A stretch of 64,000 bases of DNA from Capitulum mitella (GCA_030062745.1 CP099853.1:4501634-4565633), one strand, 5' to 3'. Positions 13,031 through 24,710 are shown, numbered from the stretch's first letter. Program-made: numbers and translations. Notes: generated by a model not told the origin, from the sequence alone.

Positions 13031-13140
13031 TCTTAGACGAAGTATATGCAGCTTGCAACATTTCCATCTTTCAAATGCGTTTAACTGCGTCATTGATTAA
13101 AAATATAGTCATACAGATAAAGCTAGGCAGTCAGGAAACG

Positions 13141-13926
13141 TCAAGGTATAGGAGATAGGTCGTCAAGTTTGCGTGCATGTTCTCCACGGGTTCGAGAGGC
13201 TGTGATGTCCGGCGGCAGGCGGTTCCAGGACGAGGCCGCGCGGTACCGTGCATGTTCTCCACGGGTTCGAGAGGCGGTGATGTCCGGCGGCTGGCGGTTC
13301 CAGGACGAGGCCGCGCGGTACCGTGCATGTTCTCCACGGGTTCGAGAGGCGGTGATGTCCGGCGGCTGGCGGTTCCAGGACGAGGCGGCGCGGTACGAAA
13401 GAGCTCTGCGGACCACAGACAGACCGAAAGTCGGCGACTCGTAAGGCGCCGGCCGCCGACGCCCGGGTGGCACGCTGTGTAAGTCTATATGTAAGTCTGT
13501 GTAAGACACAGAGCTACGTGGAGTGAACAGGGACCGGACCGCCACCGGAGCACGCATGTCGTTCAGGGCTCGGAAGACACCAGTGCTGTCGCGACTCACA
13601 ACTAGGTCACATACGGCGCGCCAGCCTAACGCCCTCAAGGTCGCTGACACCGAATCCCGCTTACGAGCCCCGGATACGATCCTTTCCCCAAAGTTCACCA
13701 CCCTATGAGTTCTTCTCAGTTGGCACGACGCGGCCCCGCCCCAGACCGAAAGGCAGTGAAGGATGTGGGGGAAAACATGTGACTGGATTAGGAGTGTGAC
13801 GACTTCGGGTGTAAGGAGGTGACGTATCTTATACAAACAGAGCAGGATGGAGCTGCACTTTTTGGTAACCTTGGATATGTGCTCCTCCGACTGGGAAGTG
13901 CACAGTTCTCTTGGCATCATGCACAT
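13141..13926 (-). pseudogene. C-terminal end of a non-LTR retrotransposon reverse transcriptase
   Basis: The - strand frame (261 codons) matches the region after the RT catalytic core in CR1/L2-type elements: HISKVTKKCSSILLCLYKIR, a VWGG motif, an ALGW motif and a final FSYRA-like plus WNRLPPDI motif (here SYRAASSWNRQPPDI). The catalytic YADD box and everything upstream are absent, so this is a 5'-truncated insertion. The last 25-codon unit (starting RYRAASSWNRQPPDI) is repeated three times in frame, a 75-bp minisatellite at about 13,170-13,400. The right counterpart (63,240-63,640) has lost the triplication and is broken; arm 2 keeps only the part above 13,727 (56,838-57,026, +). Clade assignment is tentative. 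Confidence 0.7.
13173..13397. repeat. 75-bp minisatellite inside the RT tail, three units
   Basis: Three nearly identical 75-bp units beginning GTGCATGTTCTCCACGGGTT. The length is a multiple of three, so the reading frame of the RT remnant is preserved across all units. Confidence 0.9.
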
Positions 13927-14830
13927 CTGGGTGAAAATTCGGAGTTACTGGCGTTTTCCCTTCGGCTGAGATATAACAAAATCCCGTAGTAATTATTTTC
14001 CATCAGAATCGTTTGGTAATGATCATTTTCCTCGTAGGCATTGGTATAAGCAGGGAAGTTTCTGCCTTCGTCAATGGGTATCACGCTTGTTTTGTGAGGT
14101 TTTCATGCCTCGATCCTTAAAAATCGGTGAACTTGCTGCATCTGTTGTATCTGCTGTATCTGTAAACAAAAGTTCTGGGACCCTGAGCCAACTTAGGGAC
14201 GCAACTTGCCGCGCCAGTTGCCACATTAGAGCGTGCGTTTTACACGGCCAACAAGAACCTGCCGACGCAACCGACAAGCTATTGGCAAAACCGTCCAGAA
14301 ACGGAGGCTCAACCGACTACGTAAGTCAAATCCCTGGGGTGTCAACCAACAGGCACAACGTTTAACTTGCCGCTGTTGTTTTCCTGGAATTTCTGTTGCC
14401 TTGCAGAGAAATCGACGTTTACTGAGGAAAGAAACGGGAGTACGAGATATATGCGAGCCTGTAAGACTGCGGCCTCAATTCTTATTCAGTAACTTGAGCG
14501 TAGACAACGTAACGGCATTATAAATGTCGACTAATCAAGGAAGGCATTGCACGAACCCGGCGTTGTGCATATACTGTGACTCCACAACTGGTCGCCTAAC
14601 TCAAATCAGTGAACTTCGGAGACATGGAAAAAGGACAACGAGAAAACATCCATTTATTTTTTATGGATTTAACCTAGCCGATTCTTTATGGTGAGGCTAG
14701 GTATAAGAGTGATATGACTAGGTATATGACTGGCACTAACAGGTCTGTGTGACAGAGACAGCACATCCAATTGTGCAAAGCAAATAGAGAAACTACGTCG
14801 AATACCCTTGGTTGTAATGCTGTTTTTCTC

Positions 14831-15780
14831 AGCTTGATGAAAGGCTGCCTCTAAGAATCAGTCGGTTGTTGAAGCGTCAGGACATTATCACCGTTATGGT
14901 CGAGGTGAAGCGTTGGGTCCGCGCAGTAATTCATGCTTCATGACTCGTCTCGTCTTGCGAGATTATCAGAACTTCCAGAGGAAATTTTTTAAAGGAAATC
15001 ATTTTTTTAATACTGTTAAAATCCTAACGTTACCCCAAGTCGTGTCATCATGACGTCTGTGACATTTTGCTGCCTCTGAAGATCGTTCGCCATTCGCGGA
15101 CAGATCAAGAGATATATGGGAGCAAAGTTGGTATGAGATCACTGGAGACGCACTGTAGGCCCCATTACTCAGGGGCGGAGGAAGAGGGACGAACGAAGGG
15201 AGCCTTCGCGCCTGCCTTGGGCACCCTGTGGAGCTACCAATTCGTGCTGAGGTTTAACAGGTTGAATATATTGAAGAACGAGAAAAACACAGAAAAGAAG
15301 GGGAAGCGTGTCGCCTTTCATGAGGACCTCCGACATGTCAAAGGTACCCACATCCCTTGAAACAGTCCTGAATCCACCCCTGATGCCCCTGAAGTATTAC
15401 GTAATGGATATTCATGTGAATAGCTGTGTTCGGCATAGATCTGCATGATCATCTAAAGCTCTTCAGAACACACGAATTACGCGGGAATCTGAGGCCAAAC
15501 TGAAGCGGTCGGACGACTTCGTGGGCAGCTGTCCTCACCTTAGGCGACAGGCCACGGAACCCGCGTCCAAGGTCGCACGCTACCTTCTCATCGTCGCCCG
15601 CCGAGCAGCACCCGCCTCCTGCGCAGGGGCAGACCAAGGAACAGAACTGGGGAGGCGGGAACCCATTCACAAAACGAGAATAGTGCATGCAGACCTCCAG
15701 ACCGGTTATGCTAGGCCTGCACTCACCCTTCCTAGTAACAGTCCTAGCGCCACCCCTGCGCCGAATTTTGACGCAATGCG
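14831..15780. other. 5' flank of P450 copy 1, no gene seen
   Basis: Reverse complement of about 55,000-55,900 in arm 2. It holds short open frames only (for example 15,521-15,859) whose translations show no domain. Presumed to include upstream regulatory DNA of the P450. Confidence 0.4.
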
Positions 15781-15795
15781 CATAAAAGCGGCAGT

Positions 15796-15842
15796 TCAGT
15801 GTGGTCGTCGCATCCTTGATGGCGCGACGCACAGCACAGTAA
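15796..15842 (+). promoter_or_regulatory. Candidate initiator (TTCAGTG) and short uORF upstream of P450 copy 1
   Basis: TTCAGTG at about 15,795-15,801 fits the arthropod initiator TCAGT and is kept in copy 2. An ATG at 15,819 opens a 7-codon uORF ending TAA at 15,840-15,842, about 30 nt before the P450 ATG. In copy 2 this ATG is ACG, so the uORF is absent there. No conserved TATA box was found. That transcription starts here is inference. Confidence 0.25.
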
Positions 15843-15872
15843 ACAAGGCCGCACACTGACGTCGCTTGCACG

Positions 15873-15966
15873 ATGTCGACGCTCTTCGCTGTGGCCGCTG
15901 TCGTGTCGTTACTGGTGATATTTCTGTGGGCCCGAAGGCCCAAACGACCGCCAAATTTTCCACCAG
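15873..15966 (+). CDS. P450 copy 1, exon 1 (membrane anchor)
   Basis: Starts with ATG at 15,873 and encodes 31 codons plus one base: a hydrophobic stretch (roughly residues 5-19), then basic residues and a proline-rich hinge ending PPNFPP. The donor reads CAG|GTGAGC. The same exon of identical length is in arm 2. Too short to be recognised from an open frame alone; it is supported by its reading into exon 2 as PPGPSTF, the canonical P450 hinge. Confidence 0.85.
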
Positions 15967-16057
15967 GTGAGCCCGTTGGATGTGCCTTCGCTTCAAAGCC
16001 GTAGCAACTCTGGAAATTCCGTAATTAAATGATGTTCTGGCTTTTTAATTCGCATTA

Positions 16058-17263
16058 GACTAGGGGTGGCTGCCCCGTGAAATTTTCCCAAGATTGCGAG
16101 AGAACAAACAAACGTAGCGTCACGAAACTTTGTGTACTCTGCTTGGCCATTTTTGCACTTCGTGTCACATTTGTGACCTCAAGTCAAGTCAGGTGTGTGA
16201 CCTACGTTAGCCGAAGTGGACCTATGTCCAAGAGCGCTTAACACCCCGTAACGTTTTCGGAAAACAAGGTATCACTGTAAAGATCCTAAATAAGAGGGAT
16301 CTTGATAAATGTAACAAATTTGTTATCTCACATTTTTCGGAATGTTACGGGCCACTGACCTAAGATGAACCCCATTTTTAAGAGATGTGGTTGTGTTTTT
16401 GGACGTCGACCATTTCTAATCACTTTTTTAGTATGAAGTGATGCAGACATCCCGGTACCTTCGATGGACAAAGTATCAATGACTTTCAGCCATTGACCTG
16501 ACGTCAGGTGACGAATAACTGTTATGAGCCGAAATGCACTGCAGTCAAAATCGGCGATGAATGACTCAGAACGGTTAGAAAATGGTAGAAATGGCCCGCA
16601 AAGTCGCGAATCATACCAAGAAGCTCTAAAAGTTTCAAAAAGTGCTTATTTTGTCCATAAACATTTTCGCGAATAAATCTCTGTCAACTGTGTAGATTGA
16701 TAATTACTCCGTTTTCCAAATTTAAGCACGAGAAACTATCACAAGGGTCACTACAACTGAGAAATGTAACATGAAAAGTCCTGTATCATAAAATAAAGAT
16801 ACGATGAAATTAGCTCCCGTTAATTTCATATGGCGTTTGGCTACGGCGACCGCCGGTTGTCAGCGCGAAAATCGCCGTGTTTTTAACTGAACGTTTGCCG
16901 TATATATGAAACAAATCGGAGAAATTAGGGATGCATCGGCAACTGCGGACTTTTACCTGTTCATTGTTGCCTTTACCTAGACGTTATTAATGACGGCCTT
17001 TGAAATCTAGGCGGCTTTTCGTTTTCATGCTGTCGGCTGTGAGAAAACGTATATAGGGTGGAAATGGCTTAAATAATATCCAAAAGCAAAAATGAGGCCA
17101 GTTTCGAGCTTGACTTGTCACGAACTTCCTAACGGCGTGTTTATTTTTTTTCGTGCGACCAGCCATTCGTGAGCTAGAGATTGCGGTCAACCGCCGCCTC
17201 TAACTCACCGAGCGTAGTTAGAGGAGCGTGATCGGCGCCGACTGCCAGTCGGGCGCGGGTTAA
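16058..17263. mobile_element. TTAA-type MITE, family B, inside P450 intron 1
   Basis: The right end is intact (GCGCGGGTTAA, TTAA at 17,260-17,263) and matches the terminus of the complete family-B copy at 58,548-59,772; the left end (about 16,058) has lost the outermost TTAACCC. Arm 2 has the same insertion at about 53,755-54,745, there truncated at the other end, so it entered before the duplication. It contains the 18-bp perfect palindrome TGACCTGACGTCAGGTCA at 17,354-17,371 just outside its right end. No coding capacity. Confidence 0.65.
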
Positions 17264-17606
17264 GCTGAAACGTGCATATATGATGCGTCATCAGAAATGA
17301 ATGACAAATGCACTTCATTTCCATTTTGTCGCATATTCCATTTTGTCACCAACTGACCTGACGTCAGGTCACTGACCCTTCACAAACGGTATGTTACATC
17401 ACTTAAACGCATTAGACGATTTGTGTGCCATTTCTCGTCCATCAAAACAGCCTCCTGCACATGACAATTTCTAGCAGAAAGACCAAAGCACCGTCTCAGA
17501 ACGGTTGACCTGAGATCAGGCGAAACAATTTCCAGACAAATTAAGAAGGTACGTTTGGTAGAGAATGTGCTGAAGATTAGAACAGCGTTTTCCTGTTGTC
17601 AATTAA

Positions 17607-19788
17607 AGGTTTACACGGGGCGGCCAGTCGTTCGTGTGGCCGGCTATAGCCTATGGCCAACGGGGCGGGCGGCTGCAAAAACCCAGCAAAGCATGGCTGC
17701 GGCTGTGGCCACGGCTGTTGTCTGGCTAAGGATGACACACAAAATTTAGCAGATGCTGCTATATTCTAAACTTACCTTCACACTTTCTGCCATACCCAGT
17801 ACGTAATAACAAAATTCTATGGCGTAAAATAGGAAACACAAACACCATATGTGCCATAACTCATTACTTTCACAACTTATCTGAGATAAAGGAAAGCTGT
17901 AATGCAGATGATGCACAAGGGTAAGCAGTCAACTATGAACAGAATGAAATGGAAAGGCAGAAATTAGCCACTTTATTCTAATGAACAAGCTACATTTTCG
18001 CCAGATCCTGAAAAAGTACCTTCAAGCTTCAGTCCTGTGTTGAACGTTTGGTTAGATACCTAGCTACCTAGGTAGTTAATTCTGTAAAGCTAAACAAATT
18101 CCAGGCTTCATCATCATAGGTATCTTTGTATGGCAGTGCAATATGTTACAGAGGGGAAGGATGGCCTTGGTTCTGCTAGCCCAGTGCCTACCAGCTATTT
18201 ACTCGACAAAACATCAGAATCTCAGTCCCATAGGGCAAGTGGGTAAGTGTCCCAACTACCTAGGTAGACATCTAGACAGCCTACCTTGACTTGTGCCTCT
18301 TACGCCATGTGATTTTTGATAAGCCCTATACGTACCTTTTGCCTAAGAATGTGACGCAGCCAGCTTTTTGCGTTACGTTTGCAACTAGTGTGCCTTATCT
18401 GAATCTTTGCTCGCAATTTTTGAAAATATCCCTTCTAAGAGGTAGAAAAATATTTGGATTGTTGGCCGAGTCTTTTTAATCCATAATATTTGTGGAATAT
18501 GAAACAATGGAACAAAATGCTCTTCGGTTATGTTATACAAATTGACATTTATTTTTATAATTTTTCTAGCAAGTAATTCACACATGAAGTGCAATATACT
18601 GCATGTCATGTGTCTTTTCTTAGAGCTTCCGTATCGTCCTAACAGACATTTAAACCGCATCTGCGACATTTGCAGAAACCCATGAAATTTTGCAATAGAA
18701 GCTTACGACGCAGATCACTGACTGACGTCCGACGAGACACAGGACTTGACCAAAGACCTTGGACACCTGGTCCAAGAGGCTGTGTGCCCTAACTCACAGA
18801 CAGACAAACAAGCAATAGAAGCTTGGTTAGGTAACGTCAAATATCAATGATTTTTGTGTCACTCCGCTGTTAACTCTACGATGGCTTCCTGTGAAACCTC
18901 AGTGAGCCACATTTTATCATTTTCCGAGGTTGCTGTTCCTTAGTTGTGTTGGTTGATGTTGGTCAGAACCTTGTAGTGCTTGCTGCGGTTGCTGATTGCT
19001 ACAGGCTTTTTCTGGTTGGTAAAGATTATTCTATTATGAACGTAATGATAGCTGTATGGTCATGAAGACGACTTGTACTGCATTTTGGGCGACTCGTTCT
19101 CCTGGTAAGTTATGGCTTGAGTCTCTTGATGCAGTCAGCCAGACTTATTTAGGACGGTAGGCAGGCAACGATGCATGCATTTTTAACTGTGGCTACTGTT
19201 ACTGTTACTGTTTAACTGGACTGTACCTACCTACCTACCTACCTACCTACCCAATCAGTTTCGCAAGCCATTTTCCAGGAAAGGTAGTCCAGGTGGTAGG
19301 TTAACAGGGCCATGTTAATGTTTGGGCACATTGCTGCTATTGTTTTCAAGTTCTGAGTTTTGGATAATTATGGATAAACTTGGTAAACCATGCATGTACC
19401 TATGGCTAGTTTCTGAAACTCAGACAGTTCAGCCAACTTGCCTATGATAAGAACAGAATAAGTAGGCTGAATTGCATTTAAACACACATGGATGTCAAAG
19501 AGAAAAGCAGGATTAGAAGTGGAAAGATAAGTAACCAGTTAAGTGGTAAGATGCAGTCATTTGGTAGGTTTTGTGGTGCTGCAGCTCTGCTGTTCTTTCA
19601 CATGATTCATATTCAAGCGTCACCTTACCCTAGAAAAGGTGTTTTCTTTGAATGAAATTTTGAAAGAAACTTACACGGTTGGCCAACGGCTGACTGATGG
19701 ACCTGTGGGTAAGGCTGCGGCTCGCTGGGGCTAGGTTGCTATAGCTGTGGAGTGGGGCGGCTAAATAAAAATACAACCGTGTAAACCT
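17607..19788. mobile_element. Unclassified 2.2-kb TIR element in P450 intron 1 (arm 1 only)
   Basis: Starts AGGTTTACACGG and ends CCGTGTAAACCT, a perfect 12-bp terminal inverted repeat. Arm 2 lacks it: at the matching point arm 2 reads (reverse complement) TTTTGTCAGTACCTC, whereas arm 1 has TTGTCA before and TTGCCAGTACCTC after the element, with a few extra bases on each side. Subterminal regions contain repeated GGCGGC/GGCTGCGG and GGCCAACG motifs. It contains a (CTAC)n run and no recognisable transposase, so it is probably non-autonomous. Superfamily unknown. Confidence 0.7.
19223..19252. repeat. (CTAC)n microsatellite
   Basis: Seven consecutive TACC/CTAC units in the TIR element of the P450 intron. 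Confidence 0.9.
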
Positions 19789-19852
19789 CTATTGCCAGTA
19801 CCTCTACTGAACAATACCTGGAGCACGCTTTAACGTTTCTTAATGCTATGCG

Positions 19853-20260
19853 TAACCCTGTTCCCAGAGGGCTAGACGGTATGGCCGATTTCCGGCAGGG
19901 TGCGGATTCGATGAGTTGATGATTCCTCTGAGATGTCTAGAGCTACACATCGGATTACCGCAACGGATTTGCCATTACGTGAACTACACTTTTATAAAAA
20001 GATGTTTTAAAAATTTTGAAATGGGTGGATACAGGAGAGCAAAAATCGAAATTGTAGATTCTTTTGGACTTGTTATAACTCTGTTGATTTTGAACTGATT
20101 TTAAAGAAATTGGCATGAATCGAGAACACACAAATTGGGCTTTCATCATGGCCCATACATCTGAAATTTTGAGAAAATTCATAGACGTTCACAGGGTTGT
20201 AAAAATGGAAGCATTAGTTTTCCAAAAACTGATCTAACGAAAAGTTTAGCTGGCGGAACC
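19853..20260. mobile_element. MITE family A, left-end fragment, in P450 intron 1
   Basis: Begins GTAACCCTGTTCCCAGAGGG, a worn form of the family-A left end (TTAACCCTATTCCCGGAGGG), then the family-specific GGGCTAGACGGTATGG and GGCATGAATCGAG. It breaks off at about 20,260, so the right end is missing. The same truncated piece is in arm 2 at about 52,975-53,376, so the insertion and truncation predate the duplication. Confidence 0.7.
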
Positions 20261-21085
20261 ATAGTCAGTATCCAGAGAGTGGTCTTTCTCAATTCATTGA
20301 AGATTAAGAAGACTTAAACAAATGTGCAAATGAAGCTGCAACAGCTTGTGGCTTACGCATACAGCAGATTGGACCTTACCTCCGCTACATAATACCCTGA
20401 GCATACAACACCCTCACGAAGATTGTATAACACGTATCATCGCAAAGAACGCCAGATCGTTTACGAAAACGGACGAGGTGCAGTGAACCCTGTGCACGAT
20501 ATTGGTTTCCAGTCTGGAAAAATGCCGAAAGGGTAAAGTTGCCCGCATGTAGTTATTGTTTTAGATGCTTATTGGCACGCAGTCATCGGAAATAATCAAG
20601 ACAATTACAAGGAAATTGGCACGTGGTGAGCGCCCACAGTCGATTTGCGATACGAGCTGGTTGCTTCGTTAAATGATCGTCAATGACTGCGCACGCTTCT
20701 TCGCACTACCACAAGCAAACACGGTGCCAGCATGACTCAGAATGTACGGGAAAAGTTATGCCGGCAACCTGACCTTCCTCTGCGGAGCGCAAGTCCTGGA
20801 GCTTCGACGGAAGTAACCTGCGCGTTGTGTACAAAGTGTGGTGAAAAAGCATTGAACATTATTTTTGACCGTGTTTTATTGATTGTCATTTGCCTTACGC
20901 GACTTTCTCTTCGTGGCAGTGGTAGTTTTCGGGTTTTTGTGCTCGGTAGGAATGGCACTCATTTCTCGAGAATAACAGACCGAATATTATGACACCAACA
21001 CTCGGTTTGTCTTCGCGTGTGTCAACGGGCTGACGTTGTTCATGCGGAAGAATTCCTTTTCGTGACTGTTTTTCTTCATTTCCAG

Positions 21086-22475
21086 GTCCTTCAACATTCC
21101 TCGTGTTTGGAAACCTAAAGGAGACGATAGAAGCCATTCGAGGAGAATTTCCCGCAATGGTGAAAAGATGTCGCAAGGAGTTCGGAGACATTTTTGGTCT
21201 TTTGTCCCCTGACGGTACCAGGATACTTCACTTGTTGAACTTCGACGACATCAAAGACGCCTGCGGAAGGCCGGAATTCTCCGGCAGACCCAACTCTTTC
21301 GCGTTTCTCGTGCGCAGCTACCAGCAGAAGCTGGGCATCGTGTTCAGCGAAGGCCCTTCCTGGAGCGAACACCGACGCTTCGCCTTGCGCCACCTGCGCG
21401 ATCTCGGCTTCGGCAAGAACTCGTTGGAGTCGACTGTCCTGGATGAGTTCGAGGAGGTCGCGAAGGAGATGGAGCAGGCCGTCGGCTCGCCGATGAAGGT
21501 GAACTTCCGCTTCAACCTGACGGTGCTGAACATCCTCTGGCGGCTGGTCGCCAGCAAGCGACTAGACAGCAGCGACCCGAAGGCGCAGATATACATCGAC
21601 ACGGTGAACGAGTTCGTCACGACGATCGGGCCGAGTAACCCGATGAACCTGGCGCCGTGGCTGCGCCACCTGTTCCCCGAGTGGAGCGGCTACGCGCCGC
21701 TGATCCGGCACCGCGAGACAACCGCCGGCATGTTCCACGAGTTGGTGCGCGAGCACGCCGAGACGCTGGACCGCGCCAACCCGCGCGACTTCATCGACCA
21801 CTTCCTCCTGGAGATGGAGGCGCCCGACGCCGAGCGGCGCGGCTTCACCGAGCTCAATCTGGGCGTCGTCGGCATGGACTTCTTCATCGCCGGCATGGAG
21901 ACCACGTCCACCACACTAAGCTGGTCGCTGCTGCTGATGGTGATGCGGCCGGACGTGCAGCGGCGTGTACAGCGCGAGATCGACCAGGTGCTCGGCGGCC
22001 GCCTGCCGTCGTACGCCGACCGCACGCGCATGCCGTTCACGGAGGCAACCCTGATGGAAATCGCGCGTTTCTGCCCGGTGGCTCCGCGCAAGGCGTGCCG
22101 CACAGCACGATGGAGGACACGTCGTTCCGCGGCTACAACATCCCCAAGGACACGGTCGTGACCATGCACATCGAGGCGGTGCACCACGACCCGACGCACT
22201 GGGGCGACCCGGAGGTGTTCCGGCCGGAGCGGTTCATCAAGCCGGACGGCGCGGTCCGCCGCGACGAGTGGCTCATCCCTTTCGGCATCGGGAAGCGGTT
22301 CTGCCTGGGCGAGACGCTCGCGCGCATGGAGCTGTTCATGCTGTTCACCTGCCTGATGCAGCGCTTCTCGTTCGCCGCGGCGCCGGGCCAGCAGCTGACG
22401 CTCGAGACCCACTTCGCCTTGGTGCAGCAGCCGAAAGAGTTCTTCGTTACCTACACTCTCCGCGACATGCAGTGA
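21086..22475 (+). CDS. P450 copy 1, exon 2 (catalytic domain, frameshifted)
   Basis: Holds the whole catalytic domain from the proline hinge (GPSTFLVFGNL) to the stop TGA at 22,473. The acceptor is TTTCCAG with a pyrimidine-rich tract. Reading is open to the AA insertion at 22,090-22,091 and then continues in the +2 frame. GC content is far above that of the intron. Compared with copy 2 I count about two dozen amino-acid differences, none in AGMETT, EIAR, PERF or FGIGKRFCLG. Confidence 0.85.
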
Positions 22476-23620
22476 TCCCAATCCTGTGGCGGCAGCAGGA
22501 GGCTGCGCACTCCGCAACTAGCTACCTTCATTGTGCAGCAGCCGCAGGATCCGATGGCCTTCGCGACCAGGGTAAACCTTCATTTTGTGCCACCCACAGG
22601 AACCTAAGGTCTCTGCAACCATCGGCGAAATTTGCTCTCTGACAGCGGCAGTAACCAAATCCACCGCGGTCAGCACTAAAACACCACGTCTGCCATTGAC
22701 AGTATCCTACAGCTGAGCGACCAGCAGTGACCTTTTGCGTCGGCGGAAGAAACATACAACTTCTACGATGAACGGTAGGCTTCATTCTGTGACAGTCGCA
22801 GTAACCAACACCCTCCGCAACCAGCGACGACCTGCATGCAACAGCCGCACCTATTGACATTCACTGCAGTACGCCGTATCATCCGCTTCCCGTGAACGGC
22901 AGTGACATGCAACCTCTGCAGCCAGTAGCCTTCACTCTGCGGCAACCGCAGTAACTTGTACCAATCAAGGTCAGCAATGTCATCGTCTCTCTGTCAACCG
23001 CAGTAACATACGCTGTTCGTAGTCACAGACAGTCCACAGTGTTAGCCAATGGCGAGCGACAGGTAACTGATGTCTTCGGCGGGCTCCGGGACCCCAGTGA
23101 CTGAGGAGGAGCTCCAGGGTCACGGACTCTTCAGCAACGATCACGGACGACATCCGTGAGCGGCAGAAACCTGACAGCTCAGGGCCACGCATGTTTGGAG
23201 CCCGTGATTCGTCGGCAGCTGGCTGCCCGTTCGGTGTTTAGGACAGCATGGGAGGCCGCTGGCCAAGTGCACCTATTCCACCGCTTACATGCCGGTTGGC
23301 AGCCTTTTGAACTCGTGAGCAGGTACTGTTGAACTTGGAAAATTGCACTGATCTGACGGAAACATTGAACGAGAAAGGGCATAAATGATTGCTACTGTTG
23401 TGGCCAGCGGTGACGCATCATGTTCTTTAGTGCTGCCGATTAAGTGATGCAGATTTTGTCGTTTTAAAGGAGTCGCCTGTAACATCGTCTGCTTCCATCT
23501 CTGGTCATGTCAAACACTGGAAAATATCTACGCTGCTTGTTCTACAGTTTGTTTCTTGAGTGACTGAAACGACTGAATCCATGCAGTGGCGTAAATTGTG
23601 TGATTTTAGAGATGTGCGCG
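22476..23620. other. 3' flank of P450 copy 1 with degenerate GCAGTAAC repeats
   Basis: No gene. A loose phrase (CTTCATTCTGTG...CAGCCGCAGTAACC...) recurs several times at about 22,570-23,010. Arm 2 has a shorter version (about 50,360-50,745), so repeat number differs between arms. The 3' UTR and polyadenylation site could be here, but no clear AATAAA was found. Confidence 0.4.
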
Positions 23621-24206
23621 TTTTAAAATGCCGTCCAAAATATGAGGAGAAAACGGCAAAGAAGACAGCAGGTTATCCCGCGCAGTTGAAGGGGGTTTCG
23701 TGCTAACACACACAGGAAGGGGGGGCACAAAATTGCGCCCTCCGTTATCGGAAACGGAAAAAGGTAGAGACATGACATTTGATGGACGGGATGTGGGGCT
23801 AGATCGATCTACATTGCGTGCAATTTTCATGACCCTAGGTCGATATCTTCAAGGTCAAATGGGGTCGAAAATGTCAAATTCTGATGCCTTCTCAGACCGC
23901 ACTGGCTATTCAGTACGACTTTTCGAATGAAACGGGAAAAGGATGTTTGCTTGAGCGTTAAAACGTGGAATACGGGAACTTCCTTTCATTTTGCGCCTTG
24001 TTTGGGGATTTCGGGTCGACGTCATGTCGGGGCATTGACCTATGGCGTTATTTTTTCATCTTTTGCAGATCAGATTTCGAGCAACACGGGATAGCTCCAG
24101 TGTAGATAAGGTCTCCACACATATCTTTTGGCGTATTTTCAGTGAAGGTAGCCAACATCGGTACATTCGGTCGCTTCCAGCGTTCATATTTATCTATGTA
24201 TGTATA

Positions 24207-24207
<1 letters not shown>

Positions 24208-24250
<43 letters not shown>
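24208..24250. repeat. (TA)n microsatellite
   Basis: A TA run of about 40 bp. Arm 2 at the matching place (about 49,600-49,640) has only a decayed CATATATACATA, so the run expanded or shrank after duplication. Confidence 0.9.
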
Positions 24251-24252
<2 letters not shown>

Positions 24253-24285
24253 TGCGTGTGAGTATCAATGTCCCAAACGTGCTTT

Positions 24286-24710
24286 AGTAGGATCTTTTGA
24301 ATGCGCATTTCAGACAAATCGACATGTTGCAAAACAAATCTGGACCAGGCCAGAAAAGTGCCCTTGACCTTTGATGATCTTGGTCTGAAATGATCATGGT
24401 ATATATAAGCGGACCCATGTACGTACACGTGTTTTTATTAGGATCTTTGAATGTATATTTCATACAAATCGACATGTTTCATAACAAATCTGGACCAGGT
24501 CAGAAGATATTAGACCTTGGCCTTCAATGACCTTGACCTTTACTGACCCTGGTGTTTGTAAACGTATTTGTGTTCGCACACGTGTTTTTATTTGGGTCTT
24601 TGAATGCATATTTCATACAAACTGACATGTTGCAAAGCAAATGTAGATTAGGTTATAAGCTGTGTGGCCTTGACCTTTGATTACCTTGGCCTTTATTAAT
24701 CCTTGCTTTC
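24286..24710. repeat. 152-bp degenerate tandem repeat with AGGTCA half-sites, arm 1
   Basis: Three units begin at about 24,296, 24,447 and 24,599 with TTTGAATG...CATTTCA.ACAAAYTGACATGTT. Each unit carries several TGACCT/TTGACC hexamers. The reverse complement is in arm 2 at about 49,140-49,620 with the same number of units. Confidence 0.75.

Larger units (their letters stand above)
9375..14150 (+). repeat. Block A of the segmental duplication, left copy
   Basis: This block recurs in direct orientation at about 57,112-64,000. Landmarks in the same order in both: GAGCTTGACG, TTTTCATCACAGGAAAACTAG, CTCGTGGCGGCATTCGGTC, the tRNA-like SINE, CACACGGCGGCTTCCGCAG, CGTTCAAGAGAA and the reverse transcriptase tail. 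Compared with the right copy it has an extra segment at about 10,113-11,029 holding a 71-bp minisatellite and GC-rich DNA, and it lacks the MITE at 57,943-60,362 and the insert at about 61,420-62,610. Confidence 0.8.
15873..22475 (+). pseudogene. Cytochrome P450, CYP2 clan, copy 1 (two exons, one frameshift)
   Basis: A microsomal haem-thiolate monooxygenase; substrate unknown. Exon 1 is 15,873-15,966 and exon 2 is 21,086-22,475, joined in phase 1 (GT at 15,967, AG at 21,085). The 493-codon length (allowing for the frameshift) fits the family. Exon 1 gives a hydrophobic signal anchor followed by RRPKRPPNFPPG, the basic/proline hinge of ER P450s. Exon 2 shows the I-helix oxygen-binding motif AGMETTS, the K-helix ExxR (EIAR, near residues 356-359), PERF and the haem loop FGIGKRFCLG with Cys near residue 437. 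HLRDLGFGK is typical of arthropod CYP2-clan enzymes. An extra AA at 22,090-22,091 shifts the frame between ExxR and PERF, so the chain as given would lack the haem loop. That is either a real lesion or a consensus error; the downstream frame stays clean to the stop. The 5.1-kb intron is full of MITE sequence. Confidence 0.85.
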
